DNA of 64,000 bases, from NCBI GenBank assembly GCA_029378245.1, contig JARKIF010000010.1, positions 806,001 to 870,000 on the forward strand, given 5' to 3'. Every line of letters begins with the position of its first letter. Position 1 is the first letter of the stretch. The notes below the pieces were generated by a model that was not told the DNA's origin, ran no database searches, and saw nothing but the letters and a program-made list of their open reading frames with translations. The stretch is from Roridomyces roridus. Lineage: Eukaryota; Basidiomycota; Agaricomycetes; Agaricales; Mycenaceae. The position numbers and the translations under genes were made by a program. Of the stretch, positions 44,101-57,516 are shown in pieces.

Positions 44101-46930
44101 GCGCGAGCTTGAGAGTATGGCACGCCGCAAGTTCAAGTTTGTGGTGTCGATGCAGCGGTATAGCAAGTTTAACAAGGAGGAGCATGAGAATGCCGAGTTC
44201 TTGCTACGCGCATATCCCGACTTGCAGATTGCCTACCTGGATGAGGAGGTGTCGAAAGAGGGTGGAGATGCGCGCATATTCTCTGCGTTGATCGATGGGC
44301 ATAGCGAGATTATTCCCGAGACGCAGAGGAGAATTCCCAAGTTCCGTATCGAGCTGCCCGGCAATCCCATTCTCGGTGACGGCAAGTCGGATAACCAGAA
44401 CCACGCCATCATCTTCTACCGCGGCGAGTACCTGCAGCTCATCGACGCCAACCAGGATAACTACCTTGAGGAGTGTCTCAAGATCCGGAATATCCTTGGC
44501 GAGTTTGAAGAGTACGCCGTTTCGAATCAGAACCCGTATGCGCGGTGGGATGGCAAGGATGCTTCGAGGACACCGGTGGCCATTGTCGGTGCACGCGAGT
44601 ACATCTTTTCGGAGAATATTGGGATTCTGGGAGATTTGGCTGCCGGGAAGGAGCAGACGTTTGGAACCATGTCTGCGCGGTCGATGGCGTGGATTGGTGG
44701 CAAGCTGCATTATGGGCATCCCGATTTCCTGAATGCGCTATATATGAACACTCGTGGCGGTGTTTCCAAGGCGCAGAAGGGCTTGCATCTCAACGAGGAT
44801 ATCTATGCTGGGATGAATGCCTTTGGAAGGGGTGCACGGATCAAGCATACCGAGTACTTTTCGTGTGGAAAGGGCCGTGATCTTGGGTTTGGGACGATCC
44901 TCAATTTCCAGACCAAGATTGGGACCGGGATGGGGGAGCAGATGCTCAGTCGCGAGTATTACTACTTGGGCACGCAGCTCCCGATTGACAGGTTCCTGAC
45001 GTTCTACTATGGCCACCCGGGATTCCATATCAACAACATGTTGGTCATTCTTTCAGTCCAGATCTTCATCCTGACTAGTGAGTATTTCCGTCCTTTTTTC
45101 TGAGGTTTCAGCTGACAATGATGTGATCAGTGGTGTTCTTGGGCACGCTCAACGAGTCTGTGACCGTCTGCCGATACACTGCCAATAACCAACTCGTCAA
45201 GGGTTTGAGCGGATGTTACAATCTGTCGCCAGTCTTTGACTGGATACACCGGTGTATCTATAGTTTGTTGCTTGTCTTCCTCATTGCATTCTTGCCGTTG
45301 TTCACACAAGGTGCGTCTGATTTCTCCTTTCTCATTCACCTCCTAATGCGTGCATAGAACTCATCGAGCGTGGCACTTGGAAGGCGGTCTTGCGATTGGC
45401 CAAGCAATTTGGTTCATTCTCGCCCTTCTTCGAGATCTTCTCCACTCAGATCTACACGCATTCGATCCTGAGCAACTTGACCTTTGGTGGTGCACGGTAC
45501 ATTGCCACCGGCCGTGGCTTTGCGACTGCACGGATCAACTTTAGCACGCTGTTCTCGCGCTTTGCAGGGCCGAGCATCTACCTCGGGATACGGACGCTGC
45601 TTATGCTGCTCTACGTCTCGTTGTCCCTGTGGACGCCGTATCTGATCTACTTCTGGGTTTCGATCACCGCGCTGTGTCTCGCACCATTCATGTTCAATCC
45701 CCATCAGTTCGTCATTTCGGACTTTGTGGTCGATTATAGGGAGTTCCTCCGGTGGATGTCCCGCGGCAACTCTCGATCGCATGCCAATTCGTGGATTGGG
45801 TACTGCCGTCTTTCGCGGACGACCATCACGGGATACAAGCGGAAGCGGCTGGGGCATCCGTCGGAGAAGCTCTCCGGAGACGTTCCTCGAGCTAGCTGGC
45901 GCGCTGTCCTCTTTTCGGAGATCATCTGGCCGATTGTGATGGCCGTGATCATGGTCATTGCCTACATGTTCGTCAAGGCGTTCCCTGATCCTGACGGCAA
46001 GATCCCGCCTAGCCCGCTCATTCGGATCGCCATCATCGCGTTGGGCCCGTTGGTGTGGAACGCTGCCATCTTGTTGACACTTTTCATCGTGTCACTGTTC
46101 CTTGGTCCCATCCTTGATGCCAACTTCCCCAAGTTTGGTGCGGTGATGGCCTTTATCGCCCATATATTGGGTACTATTGGCATGATCGGGTTCTTCGAGC
46201 TCCTGGTACGCTATTTACTCCGCCTTCATGCCGGTTTTTCTCACTTTGTTTAGTGGTTCCTGGAGCTCTGGAAGACGTCGCATGCGATTCTCGGGCTTAT
46301 CACTGTCATCACGATCCAGCGCGCGATTCACAAGCTCTTGGTCTCCGTGTTCTTGACCAGAGAGTTCAAGCACGACGAGACAAACAGGGCATGGTGGACC
46401 GGGAGATGGTACGGGCGCGGTCTCGGTGCGCATGTCATGTCGCAGCCTGCGAGAGAATTCGCTGTCAAGATTATCGAACTCTCGCTCTGGAGTTCTGATC
46501 TCCTCCTTGGGCACCTGCTGCTGTTCATGCTGACGCCTCCGATGATGATTCCCTACTTTGACACGATACACGCGACCTGCCTATGTGAGTTTTCCTTGAG
46601 TTGCCAAAGCTTGTGATTGACTTGGGATTATAGTCTGGCTGCGACCTTCGCAACAGATTCGGGCGCCGGTGTTCTATTCCAAACAGAAAAAGCAGCGGAG
46701 ATGGATCGTGCGTTCTGCCGTTGTCTTCACGGTGCCCCTTCCTGACGTCCTCGACTAGATGATAAAATACGGGACCATATATGTGTCGACGATTCTTTTA
46801 TTCGTCGCGTTGATTTCTCTGCGTACGTTCTTGACCTTTGTTCATGCTTTCCTGTCCTCACCGTCGGTCTGCAGCTATTATTTTCCAGTCGGCGCTGCAC
46901 GGAAGTTGCTCGCTATGCAAATCCATATGA
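41141..46930 (+). CDS. FKS1: 1,3-beta-glucan synthase catalytic subunit
   Basis: Plasma-membrane enzyme (glycosyltransferase family 48) making cell-wall 1,3-beta-glucan from UDP-glucose. Twelve exons: 41141-41312, 41363-41571, 41622-42245, 42295-43284, 43335-43652, 43700-45077, 45131-45310, 45358-46205, 46254-46584, 46634-46707, 46759-46822, 46875-46930. They give 1747 aa, the usual length. Landmarks: the FKS1 N-terminal domain ([39 protein letters not shown]), a first membrane cluster ([20 protein letters not shown]), the large cytoplasmic domain ([92 protein letters not shown]), and the C-terminal membrane cluster. The ATG at 41141 opens a typical Pro/Tyr-rich N-terminus. Confidence 0.96.
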
Positions 46931-47145
46931 ACGATTGACGAATGGACAATTCCTATTTATGACTTGTGATGAACTGCATTTGTATCTCTACACATTAATG
47001 TCTGTGCTACGAATTCCATGTTTTATAGTTGTGGGTAATGTAAATCGAGGACTCTGTAATGTAGACACCAATATTGGTGACGAAAAATCCTGGACGAGTC
47101 AAGCATCTCGACGTCCCACAAGTCTGCATATAAATAATCAATAAT

Positions 47146-49312
47146 TTATTGCAAGTCGAGCCTGCGACGCTTTGAGTTGTTATCAGCGGCGGCGCCAGGC
47201 ACACTCCAGGACTCCGATCGGCTCCGACTTTCGCGCTCAGAGACAGGGGCTTGCCATCCGCCGGGCAGAACTGGCCTGGACTCGAGGGGCGCATCGTCTT
47301 CGGCCCATCCAGATGCCGCGAGACACTCCGCAAAGTCGGCCATGAACTTTTCATGGTCGATCGGGACCCGTCTGGTATTCGGATTATCCTTTTGTTTGTC
47401 GTATGCGCTGCGCTTCTTCACTTGTGAATAGACGTGCTCGCCAAGGACAAAGAGGAGACGGGAGAGCGGAGAGCCTGCAGGTACTGTTGTTTCGATATCG
47501 TCTTGGAACCATTCCAGCTTGCCGCTAGTCCCAGATTGACCGAGGACGTGTTGGCAAGCGTGCTGGCGCAACGAGTGAGAGTGTTTGGTATTGCGTAGGA
47601 CTATAGAGACAAGGAGCCAGTATGTGGACTCTAGGTCGTGGCGAAGCTCGTGGCACGGGTGGTCTTTGAGATTCGGATTTTGTGCCTCCAGAATCTCGAC
47701 GGCCATGAATTCAAACGTTCCCTGACCGGATACATGTGGGTTTACACCTTGGAGGCGCGAAACAAAAGGCGCACCGTAAATGATTTAAGCGATTTCTTGG
47801 TTTCCTCCCAAGAGGCTGGACGACGAGCCGGATGCGGATGCTGCTTGATAAACATATTGAAGGCATCGACACCTTCCTCGGTGAATTCGGCGCAGTCGTA
47901 GTCACAGAGAAAACCCAAGACATTCGCAAGGGAGGGGTCCTCGAAGAACATGATGTTTCCATCACTGACGTGCCTGTGAGTGACACCGGCTTGCCATGCG
48001 ATGATAAGCTCTAGACGAGATGAGACGAACGAACACTGAGAGAGGAAACATAGGAAGCACGTACGTTTCGCGGAATTGTACAAAGCCGTCACCAAGTTTT
48101 TCGTACGTGGAAAAACTTCAATGCTACATCCAAGAGGCGTAAGAAGGGTCCGAGTATGGTGGCATTGGTGAGCCTCGTCCTGGCCGAACATCGTTACATG
48201 TCGTTGGGTGTCCCACGGGACGGCGCCGAGAGTGGAGTCGGGATCGGAGAGGTCGAGGCTGCCGTGGCATCGCGCCATGCCGAGCTTTTCCATGTCAATC
48301 TGGTTCTTCGTACAATGGTGTTCAATCAGGTCGTACAAGTCCACCTCAGGCCTGCGGCGGGACTCGCGCCAAGCGTCCTTCAGCGCGTAGAATGTAAGAG
48401 GAACCCCCGCGTCGGTGTCAAGGTCGGCCTCGACAACGACGCGATAAACCCGTGTCGCCCTCCCGAAGAGTCCGTGGTTGATCCACAGGGGAGGACCGAC
48501 GGTGAGGCGCTGGACAACATCCTGCTGGTATTGCTGACCGGGGCGGCGACGGGCAGCGAGAATGCCAACGCAATGTTTCATGAAGGCAGCTTCGTCCTGA
48601 AGGTCCTTATGTGAGCCGTAGAATTTGTGAGCTTGAACGGCCGCCCAAAGGCGCTGCTTGACAGAATCTGGCGGAATAGTGATGGTGTCGTCCACGCTTG
48701 CAGAACCAGGATTGTACAGCCGCCAAAAGAATCTGGGGATGTGCTCCGTGGCGCTCAGCCAGTTGATCTCCTCCGTCGCAATGAAACCTCCACGGTCAAA
48801 GCAAAAGATACGGGCCCGATCGAGGCAGTAGACGGCGATCAGGTAGATGCGCGTTCGGTTCGAAGAAAGGAATAGCCTGCGGGCGCTCTTGGACAGCTGC
48901 GCGGATGCCTCATCCGAAAGTAGGAGCTCTCCCCTCTGCTCCTCCGCCTTCGTCAGCCATTCTGCGGAGAGCACAGCGACTGAGAAGTCGGACATGACGA
49001 CCTCATCGTTTCGGTCTGTCTCCTGCAGTCTTCCGGCCCGACTTTGAAACTCCTTTGCACCCAAAATCGCGTTGCAATATTCAATCTGGGTGCTCAATGA
49101 GCGCTAAGAGCGAAAAAAGGCGAAATTCCACTCACGAACGGATTTCTGTCCCGTCTCCTTTTGTTCTTGTTGAGCGCGTCCAGAGTCGATCGTGCCTTGT
49201 CGAGGGCCGGCTGAGAGTGTATCTGGAGGCTCATGATATTGGGTTCGTCCAGCGCATCCCGCATCGTGTTCTGGAAAAAGGAGTGGATAGAGACTTGGCC
49301 ATGGAAGGTCAT
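47146..49312 (-). CDS. FunK1-type protein kinase, probably catalytically altered
   Basis: Four exons, 49312-49136, 49085-48065, 48010-47775 and 47721-47146, giving 669 aa. The layout matches the Agaricomycete FunK1 family: an N-terminal region with IEYCNAILGAKEF, then YLIAVYCLDRARIFCFDRGG, the kinase core (VYRVVVEADLDTD, YALKDAWRE with the probable Lys), the catalytic loop HRHVSDGNIMF (411-421), LCDYDCAEF in the DFG position, GTFEFMAVEIL, and DLESTYWLLVSIV. The basic C-terminus is KRRRLDL. The catalytic loop has His413 where active kinases have Asp (HRD). An upstream in-frame-shifted ATG at 49370 would need another intron, so 49312 is used. Confidence 0.82.
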
Positions 49313-49577
49313 GACTTGTTTGTGAGGCTTTCAGAGCATCGAGGTCAATAGGAGAGCCGTTGACGCGCAAGGTGGAGGGAACCGCCCGGAATGGGATGAA
49401 GAAAGTAAATGAGGCACGTTGTGGAGCTGTGGGGGCGCTTGGGCGCGTCGGCGTCGGGAGTCGCGACTGTCTGGGAACAAAACGCGGTGATTGATGGTTA
49501 CACTGCCACTGATGGATTGAACTGAGTCAATCTATCCCGTCATCGGAGTCAATTCAAAAATTTTCATCCCTACTCTC

Positions 49578-50837
<1,260 letters not shown>

Positions 50838-51133
50838 ACTGGGATACATACATAGATGCGTTTGAACGCAAAGGAGCTCTTAGCATGAATGCGTTGCTTT
50901 CTTCTTCACGTGGATGGCCTTCTTTTCATGAATGAACCCTTTTGTAGAACAATGGGTTGTTTTGTTTGTTTGTTCAACAGTTTCCGTGTCCGGCAATTCC
51001 GAGTCCAACTTGGATAAAGCAATCAACGTTGATTGTCTCGTCTCCCTCATTTGTTCTCCAGGACATATAAGCGCGACACCTCTCAAACTATGGCTACAAG
51101 CAACCACCCGCCTCCTCCGCTCATCGCATAGCC

Positions 51134-52054
51134 ATGCCTGCCCTTGCATCTCCCACCTTGTCGTCGCGTCCGACCTCGGCCAGCTCCTCGCGCTCTTCGC
51201 GCTCTTCACGTCGCTCCATTTCATCCAGACAGGACGCTGCTGCCCACTCTTTTGTCGTCGCGCAAAAGCGTCACCGCAGGCCACTCACACCAGCCGATGC
51301 TACAGCCAATATCCAAATCACCCCGAGCTTGACTCTTCCTCTAAAGCTCGTGCGGCCTGCGTGGCTCGAAGAGGTCGACGGTGTTGTGCTAGGCAGTGTG
51401 TACACTGACCTCGACGGTGTCCCGGCCCAATATATTCGTGAGAATCTTCCCTTGGACGAGTAAGTCTGTTCTACTCTACCCTTCGCCTTTAACAACCCGT
51501 TCAGCTTGCTCGAAGCAGTCAACATCGCGCACAAGACTCTGCGCAAGACGTACCAAGACCTGCCGACCGAACTCAAGTACTACATGTACGACGCGATAGC
51601 AGTCAACCGCCCAACCCACGTGTTCGCGGTCCACTCGTCCGAAGCCTCCTCCGAGGGTGAGAGCGAGCAATGCCGGGTCGACCTCTTCCCGATCCACGAC
51701 CTCGTCTTCTACGCCAACTGCGCCTACTTAACCACACTCCCCGTTCACCCGGGAGCAACACCACAATCCACATCCCCATGGTTCACAGCCATCCCCGTCA
51801 TTCCCCTCCGCATGCCCTCTCTCGAGACATTCCACATCCTCCGCACATTCCTCTACACCCAACAGCCCGAATCGGTGCTGGACGCCCTCGCCCCTCCCTG
51901 CGTGCCTGATCTCCCGCTGCTCGTACAGCACGCGCGTAAGATCTACGGGCTCTGGAGGAACGCGTGCGAGCTTGGGGTCGTGGACCAGCGGTTGTACGAT
52001 GCCATTCAGGACTCGTGGGAGCGCACCATTTTTGTTATGCGCGCTTGTTCTTGA
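51134..52054 (+). CDS. Clp1-like protein, copy C
   Basis: Two exons, 51134-51459 and 51505-52054, giving 291 aa. A Ser/Arg-rich N-terminus is followed by the shared core: LTLPLKLVRPAWLEEVDG, NRPTHVFAVHSSE, LFPIHDLVFYANCAYLTTLP, AIPVIPLRMPSLETFHILRTFLYT and the signature KIYGLWRNACELGVVDQRLYD, ending DSWERTIFVMRACS. The order matches copy B closely. Family naming is tentative as for copy A. It follows LYS1 on the same strand by about 300 bp. Confidence 0.7.
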
Positions 52055-52374
52055 AATGCTTGCTTGCCTTGGATACAATGGTATTTTACTTATCGTCACC
52101 GTATGTATGAACAGACACCAGGTGTATTTTTTCGCTCGTGTATTTGCAGTAATAATACTTTTCTTAATCGTCGACTCCCAAGCTTTTCAAGCGGCAATGG
52201 CTCGTTTACAGTAGAATTCCAAGTACATACAACAAACGAGTCTACCTGAACCCATGAAAGAACCCATGATACATATCCCTTGTACAAATCTACCAGTAGA
52301 AATACACGCATGTCGAGAGAGAGAGAGAAAAGTATAGTGTGTAGCTACAATTTTGTCCATGATATCCGGGATGG
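52055..52374. other. convergent 3' intergenic
   Basis: 320 bp between two convergent genes, with a short GAGA run near 52315-52330. No gene is seen. Confidence 0.5.
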
Positions 52375-53868
52375 TCATGCAGTGTACGAAACCTTGCGAC
52401 GTTTCGGGATGCTTGCGAGATCCAGGCCGTGAGGGGAGGCAGCATTGTCCAAGTCGACGCGACGCGATGGGGAGGCGGGAGAAGGTGCCCTCGAGCGACG
52501 GAAGCCTCGTGGCGGTGACGCGGGTGAGTTTGGGAGGAGACCTGTGTTGTAGGCGGAAGCAGCATTCTGAAAAGTAGTGTGGCGCGAAGGGGAGGCGGGG
52601 AAAGGCGCCCTCGAACGACGAAAGCGCGGCGGAGAGGGTGGTGGTGACACGGGCGACTTTAGGAGTAGTCCTTTGCTTCGTGTGAATAATTCGACGAGAA
52701 GCTGACTCTCCGGAGATGTAGTGAAAGCTTCGTATTCCGCGCGAGCCATAGACATGGTAAACTGACGACCAATCAGTAATGGAACGACAGATAGCCAAGG
52801 ATACACACCTGGTGGGCATTGGAGAGCCAAAGCTTGGCTATGTCACCAGACGAAGAGAGCAAGGCAAAGGTCGTAGCCTTCGCGAGCGAGAGATCCGGGA
52901 AAAGACGTTTGCTAGGGACTTGCGGGGCAGGACAAGCAGGGGACTCTTTGCAGGGCCTGAGCAGTTGGACGACTACGACAGACGTCAGAGGTATTCAGAC
53001 AAGAGGAAACCAGTCATACCGGCACCCAACCGCTTAATGTTCCGCTCGCGCTCCGTCGGCCTCGGGAACAGCGTTGGACGCAACTCGGCCTCCTCCAGCG
53101 CGCTTGAAGACCATAAGCGTCAAGGAAATGCAGCAAGGAGGGTACTGACTTGAAGTGAGCGACACACACTTCAGCCGCAGCGTGCACCGCCGCTCCCAAG
53201 GCAGCGACGAACCAGGTCTTCAACTCCCCATGTCCAAGAACGGAACGCAGGGCACCAGCAAAAGTGTTGACTAGGCCGGCGGGCGTGGCCGTCTCGAGAA
53301 GGTCCGTTCCGAAACGCAGAGGTTCTCGCTCCAGCATTGTGGTGAAAGTCTTGGGGTGGAAAAGCTGGGACCGTATCATCTGCAGTAGAGTGAGCGAGGT
53401 AAGCAGGAGAGAGATCTGAGCTCTTACACCAATGTGCTCGGATGAAATACCCTCGCCCAGCGCGTATTCAACGAGGCATGTATATAGCATCAGCTCGCCC
53501 ACTAACTCGGTCTCTCCCAGGATGTCCCAGTCCGAATGGTCGACAAAGTCGCCGACACCGCGCTGGTCAAGATAAAAGGAAAATTGAAAGTCTGCATGTG
53601 ATACGGAATGGCACATGGTTGCGTCTAATCGGTCGTGAAGGGGAGGCATCAGGGCGAGTAAAAGAGCGGGCGAAGGGGACGAGGAGGAAGTGAGGAAGGA
53701 GAGGTGCTGGTTGATGCTGAAGAGAACGCGCACTTGACGGCACGAATGACGTGTGCGCTCAAGCGACGTTTGACGCGAACTGTCAAAAAGGCCAGTTCGA
53801 TAACTGCAGTATTCAAGACTCAAGTGCCCTCGACTCTCGAGGTCGACCTGGGGTTCAGAAAATGACAT
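52375..53868 (-). CDS. hypothetical protein with C-terminal SPxxRFRRSRAP repeats
   Basis: Four exons, 53868-53150, 53102-53020, 52972-52809 and 52761-52375, giving 450 aa. All three introns are 47 nt. The N-terminal half is helix-rich (FVDHSDWDILGETELVGELM, LLLTSLTLLQMIRSQLFHPK, FAGALRSVLGHGELKTWFVA, ALGAAVHAAAEV). Its spacing vaguely recalls an RNase III-type helical domain, but the catalytic signature is not present. The C-terminus carries two copies of a basic SP-rich repeat (RFRRSRAPFPASPSR and RGFRRSRAPSPASPSRR, each followed by NAAS). An additional intron within 53580-53730 would remove a Ser/Leu-rich insert. The function is unknown. Confidence 0.6.
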
Positions 53869-53964
53869 TTTGGTGTCAGCCAGTACGCGGAACGAGGTAC
53901 ATTATTCTGATCACGACCCTCCATTCCAACCCAGTATTAACGTCGACTGGGGCCGCAAGCGCGC

Positions 53965-54095
53965 TACGTGGTGAACGGGATTCCCTGGGTCCAGTAACCA
54001 CGGTTGCCTGTAATGGGCTAGACCTATACCCTTGGTCGGGTGGTCGGGAGATAGACGCAGAGTAGTATCTGTTAGCGACGTCTCTTTTGCTCCCA
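53965..54095. repeat. dispersed repeat, copy 2
   Basis: Same-orientation match to 40715-40815, with an extra stretch of about 25 bp before GGTCGGG. Too short and too diverged at the ends to classify. Confidence 0.7.
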
Positions 54096-54728
54096 GATTT
54101 TTTCTCTGCATCAAGTGCCCATGGTCTCTGCTGGCAACACTTGGCTTTACTCTGAATGTCCTTTCCTTGCGGGGTCAACCCTTCCTCGCGCTTCGTCGAT
54201 TCCCGCTGTTGAATTCTTCTCGGCGCCTGGTTCATCGACTGCATTTCCGGTTTCAGCGTGATTTGGCGCAAGTTCAAAAGTCTCCTGCCAAAACGAAATT
54301 GGAACATCTGGTTAAGCGTCTTTTTGTGGCCAACTTCACATTCTAAGTAGTTCATCCGCTGGCTGCTTGTATGTCCCCACTGGAGGCTGACCGCTCTCTG
54401 GAACAATGCATGCCATCTTGACGTCGCTACAGGCGGCTTTGGCATTTCAGTGACGTGGCTTCGGATCGGACTGTGTCTGCTCTGCAGGCTTGAGTGCGCC
54501 TCGAGTCCCTCCCCATTCGTACACAGCTCCAGGTGACTCCGGAAGGCTGCCAAGCGTCAACTCTCTTCTTTGAATAGGCTCCAAGGCCACCGACGAATTC
54601 TTGCTGCTCAAATGACTATTCATTCACGTTCGTATATCCCTACAGCTGTCCGAAACCGACTCCGCTCTGTGCCAGTCCTTTGCCGCTCGGTACTCCACCC
54701 CTCGCGCCTCCCGTTCCAAGTCGTCAAT
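54096..54728. other. intergenic region
   Basis: No gene is supported between the dispersed repeat and the stop of the small membrane-helix paralogue. Confidence 0.4.
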
Positions 54729-55334
54729 CTACATACGGGCAACAAACATTCGATCAAGTGTCGCTTTCTTCACCCTAATATCATCCTCGTATCTCTGCTG
54801 GCGCGTCAACTCAATCTCGAGCTGAGGAATAGGATGGATTAGCCGCGCGGGATAGTGATCCTTGCTGTCAATTTACCTGAATCGACGACTGCAAATCCTC
54901 CACCTCGCGCTGAGTCCGCGCAATGGACGACAAGAGATAGCGCAACTGCTGGAGATATTTGATCCAGGGCAAAGTCCTCGCGTCGATGGTCCTGATGCGC
55001 AGATTCGACATCGCATGCTTGACTCTGCTCGTCCCGTTCAGCCAACTATCTTCCAACTGATTCAGACCCCAAGTAATACGCACTCAATCAACTTCAATCC
55101 CGCTTCAAAAATGAATCGCGGATTTCCGGTACATTCCTGGGCCGCTATATCGAATATTTCTTCTGCGTTCTTGACGGCCTTCTCCAGTGCGGCGACCTGG
55201 CATCTGGGAGCGGCGCGGGACACCAAGTTGCCAACAAAGGCCAGAATTGCGATGGCCAGTGCGGCGTAGCGCAAGATGTCGTTGGGGATGAAGGGGATGA
55301 TTGCAGCGGACACGAGGGGAAGGAAGGTTTCCAT
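54729..55334 (-). CDS. small protein with N-terminal membrane segments (family A, member 2)
   Basis: Three exons, 55334-55084, 55024-54877 and 54821-54729, giving 163 aa. Paralogue of 22095-22756. The N-terminus is hydrophobic (FLPLVSAAIIPFI, then ILRYAALAIAILAFVGNLV). Matching blocks are ALEKAVKNAEEIFD (member 1: LRKLEETEEALG), RFIFEAGLKLIEVKHAMSNL (member 1: HFVLQVELDLIAAKLLASHL), LPWIKYLQQLRYLL (member 1: VPWKRYLPFLRGI), QREVEDLQSSIQ and LEIELTRQQRYEDDIRVKK. Intron phases are the same and the middle exon is exactly 148 nt in both. The function is unknown. Confidence 0.68.
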
Positions 55335-55403
55335 TGGTATGTTCGTTCAACATTGTGGCGAATCTTTTTATAATGGTGAAATCTTGTAAGCACACAGACG
55401 GTC

Positions 55404-56021
55404 ATGATCAGCGGCCACTCAACGAATTCCGCCGATGCCCCTATACCCGAATGGGACAGGCACCGCCTCGTTGATGGCGGCATCCTGTCGGCACCCATGT
55501 CTACCATCACCGTGCCGCAAAGTGTTTGTGGTGCCAAACACCAGCCTCCTTCTTCTCCCATTACCTCCGTCGCCCGTATCTTTATCCCGCCAAATGTCGG
55601 CCTCGACATCAACGGTCACCTCGCCAATGCCCGAGCATTCCGCCGGCCGACCTCGCCCAGGGTAGTCGGGCCTCAACGTGAAGCCGATGGTAAGTGTAGA
55701 TTGGTCGCAGTACCGCGCCGGTGCGTTACCTCGCCTATCTGACTACCACTCGTTCTAACACCAATTCAACATGTAGTAGCTACCACTCCATTCGATCGGA
55801 GGCTCATATTCGACGCCAGCGAGCCGCGTCTTTCCCCCAACGACTGTCAGCCGCCCTGCGCTCGCTCTTCCCTTTCCCCTTCGCCTGCTCCCCGGCCCTT
55901 TCGTCCTGCACCACCACCATGCTTCGCATCGTCCTTGCTGCTGCCGTCACCCTCTCACCTCGACGCTCGACCCCACTATCCAAACGGACGGACGACTTGC
56001 AAGTGCATCGCGGACTCGTAG
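55404..56021 (+). CDS. possible hypothetical gene
   Basis: Two exons, 55404-55689 and 55777-56021, keep frame across an 87-nt segment with GTAAGT donor and GTAG acceptor and would give 176 aa. The first exon encodes ADAPIPEWDRHRLVDGG and ITVPQSVCGAKHQPP, which resemble a frame on the opposite strand at 56067-56270 (ADAPIPFWDGHRLSDRG, INVPGCRFDHTKP). That similarity supports an ancestral coding sequence, but the present copies may be remnants. No family is recognised. Confidence 0.35.
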
Positions 56022-56066
56022 TCTCGTACTATAGTCGCGCCGATGGAAGCGTGGCGTTGGGCGTAG

Positions 56067-56270
56067 TTAGTCATGTCTGCACCGTGTTCCGTTCATAACA
56101 TTCTCATTCGAAATCGGCGAGTGTACTGAGACGGACTTGGGTTTTGTGTGGTCAAAGCGGCAGCCCGGCACATTAATTGTCTGCCGTGGCTCGCCGCGAT
56201 CACTGAGGCGGTGTCCATCCCAAAAGGGTATAGGGGCGTCGGCGGAATGTAAGCAAGTGTCAGCGGCCAT
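56067..56270 (-). pseudogene. inverted partial relative of the 55404 frame
   Basis: A 67-codon minus frame similar in protein to the start of the plus gene at 55404. The DNA is also similar in inverted orientation (for example GCCCCTATACCC flanked by ATTCCGCCGA). It probably remains from an inverted duplication. Confidence 0.35.
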
Positions 56271-56948
56271 CCTGGTGATGCGCCTATCCCCTTATATCAG
56301 TTCAGTACACCCACTCACTCACTAGTGAGCTCACTAAGCGCGGGCGCGGGTATCAACTAGATTCCGAAATAGTTGCTGCTATGTCACTTTTGGACTGTCT
56401 CCTGGGGTGGTAACCCCCCGACCTCGGTAAATATCAGTCTACAGCTCTAACTTTAGCTTACATTCCTCGGAGCTCTTTACACAAAACAGTTGCAAAACAG
56501 GCAATCTAGTGTGGAATTCGTGAAATGTTTACGGTGACTGCGGCACATGCACTCGGCGGATTCCTATCTTTGAGTGAGCCTTGCCAACCCGCCGGGCCCG
56601 CAGGCGGCAGAGTTGCTGTGGACGTATGCCCTCAATCTCCGCGACAGGTCTGTTGCAAGGACCCGGGCGCTCGATAGAAGATGCAACAGACTCTGGGGAT
56701 CGGTAGCCGGAATTCGGGTACACAAACCTTGTGCGGAGTGTGTTTGCTCACGATTTCGAAAAATGATTTGATACTTACTCAGGTGAATCGGACCAAAGAG
56801 AATGCAAGATGTTCAAAATGTTATTGCGCTACATGCAAAATGCTAGTGGGCTCATATATACATATTATTCTTGTCTTAGGTCGGTTGGTGGGTGTGTACA
56901 TATCATATACAGATATCTCTCTAGCCTCTAGCGGGTCCGGAGCGCAAC
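56271..56948. other. intergenic region
   Basis: No gene is supported. It includes a short GGGGTGGTAACCCC-type palindrome near 56404-56420. Confidence 0.4.
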
Positions 56949-56968
56949 TCAAACATGCAAAGCAGATA

Positions 56969-57516
56969 AAGTCCCATCCCACGCCACCTCGATGAGATCC
57001 CACAGCCCCTGGTCGACGTCGCCAATTGTTGTAGAGAGCGTAATCACCAATGCCTGCCGGTGAAGGCGGTCAGTCGGGGGGCTTCTTGATCCGTAACCAC
57101 CACCATGACCTGATGATGGCGCCGTACAAGAATTTCCCCCGTCGCATATCAGCGACCGGGAGGCCATCCAACCTCTCGCCCACGATCCAAGGTGGGAACC
57201 CACGATCCCAGGTGGGCCTCCGATCTAAGGAGAAGAGCCTATAGGGCTGTATGTAAAAGCGGAATCCAAACGCTGTGCCGCCATCACTGAGCACGAGTCG
57301 TGAATCTCTACATCTAAATACGACCTCCACATACTCCACGACAACGTCGAGAGCGCCGATGGAAACGGCCCACACGAAGCTATGAAAACATGCAGAAAAA
57401 ACGAGGCTCGCTAAGCCGCCGCTGACGTGGCAGGCGGCACATAAAATTCTTAGCCGACGCCGCCCACATCTACCGCCCAGCCTCGCGCAGCAACCAGAAG
57501 CAAGTGAGATACCCAC
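56969..57516 (-). pseudogene. degenerate Clp1-like copy D
   Basis: Two overlapping minus frames (57516-57070 and 57203 downward) together recall the Clp1-like core. The last part reads TTIGDVDQGLWDLIEVAWDG, closely matching GVHDDGLWEVLELVWEV of copy B. Upstream pieces (ALDVVVEYVEVVFRC, FYIQPYRLFSL) fit weakly at the right spacing. The frame changes near 57100-57200 with no clean intron. The 5' end runs into the second LINE, so the copy appears truncated and broken. Confidence 0.5.

Noticed and set aside
51144..51909. Alternative-frame plus ORFs inside Clp1-like copy C
   Set aside because: They lie entirely within the two exons of the supported gene.
53014..53868. RNase III domain in the 450-aa hypothetical protein
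   Set aside because: Helical spacing only; the acidic signature motif is missing.
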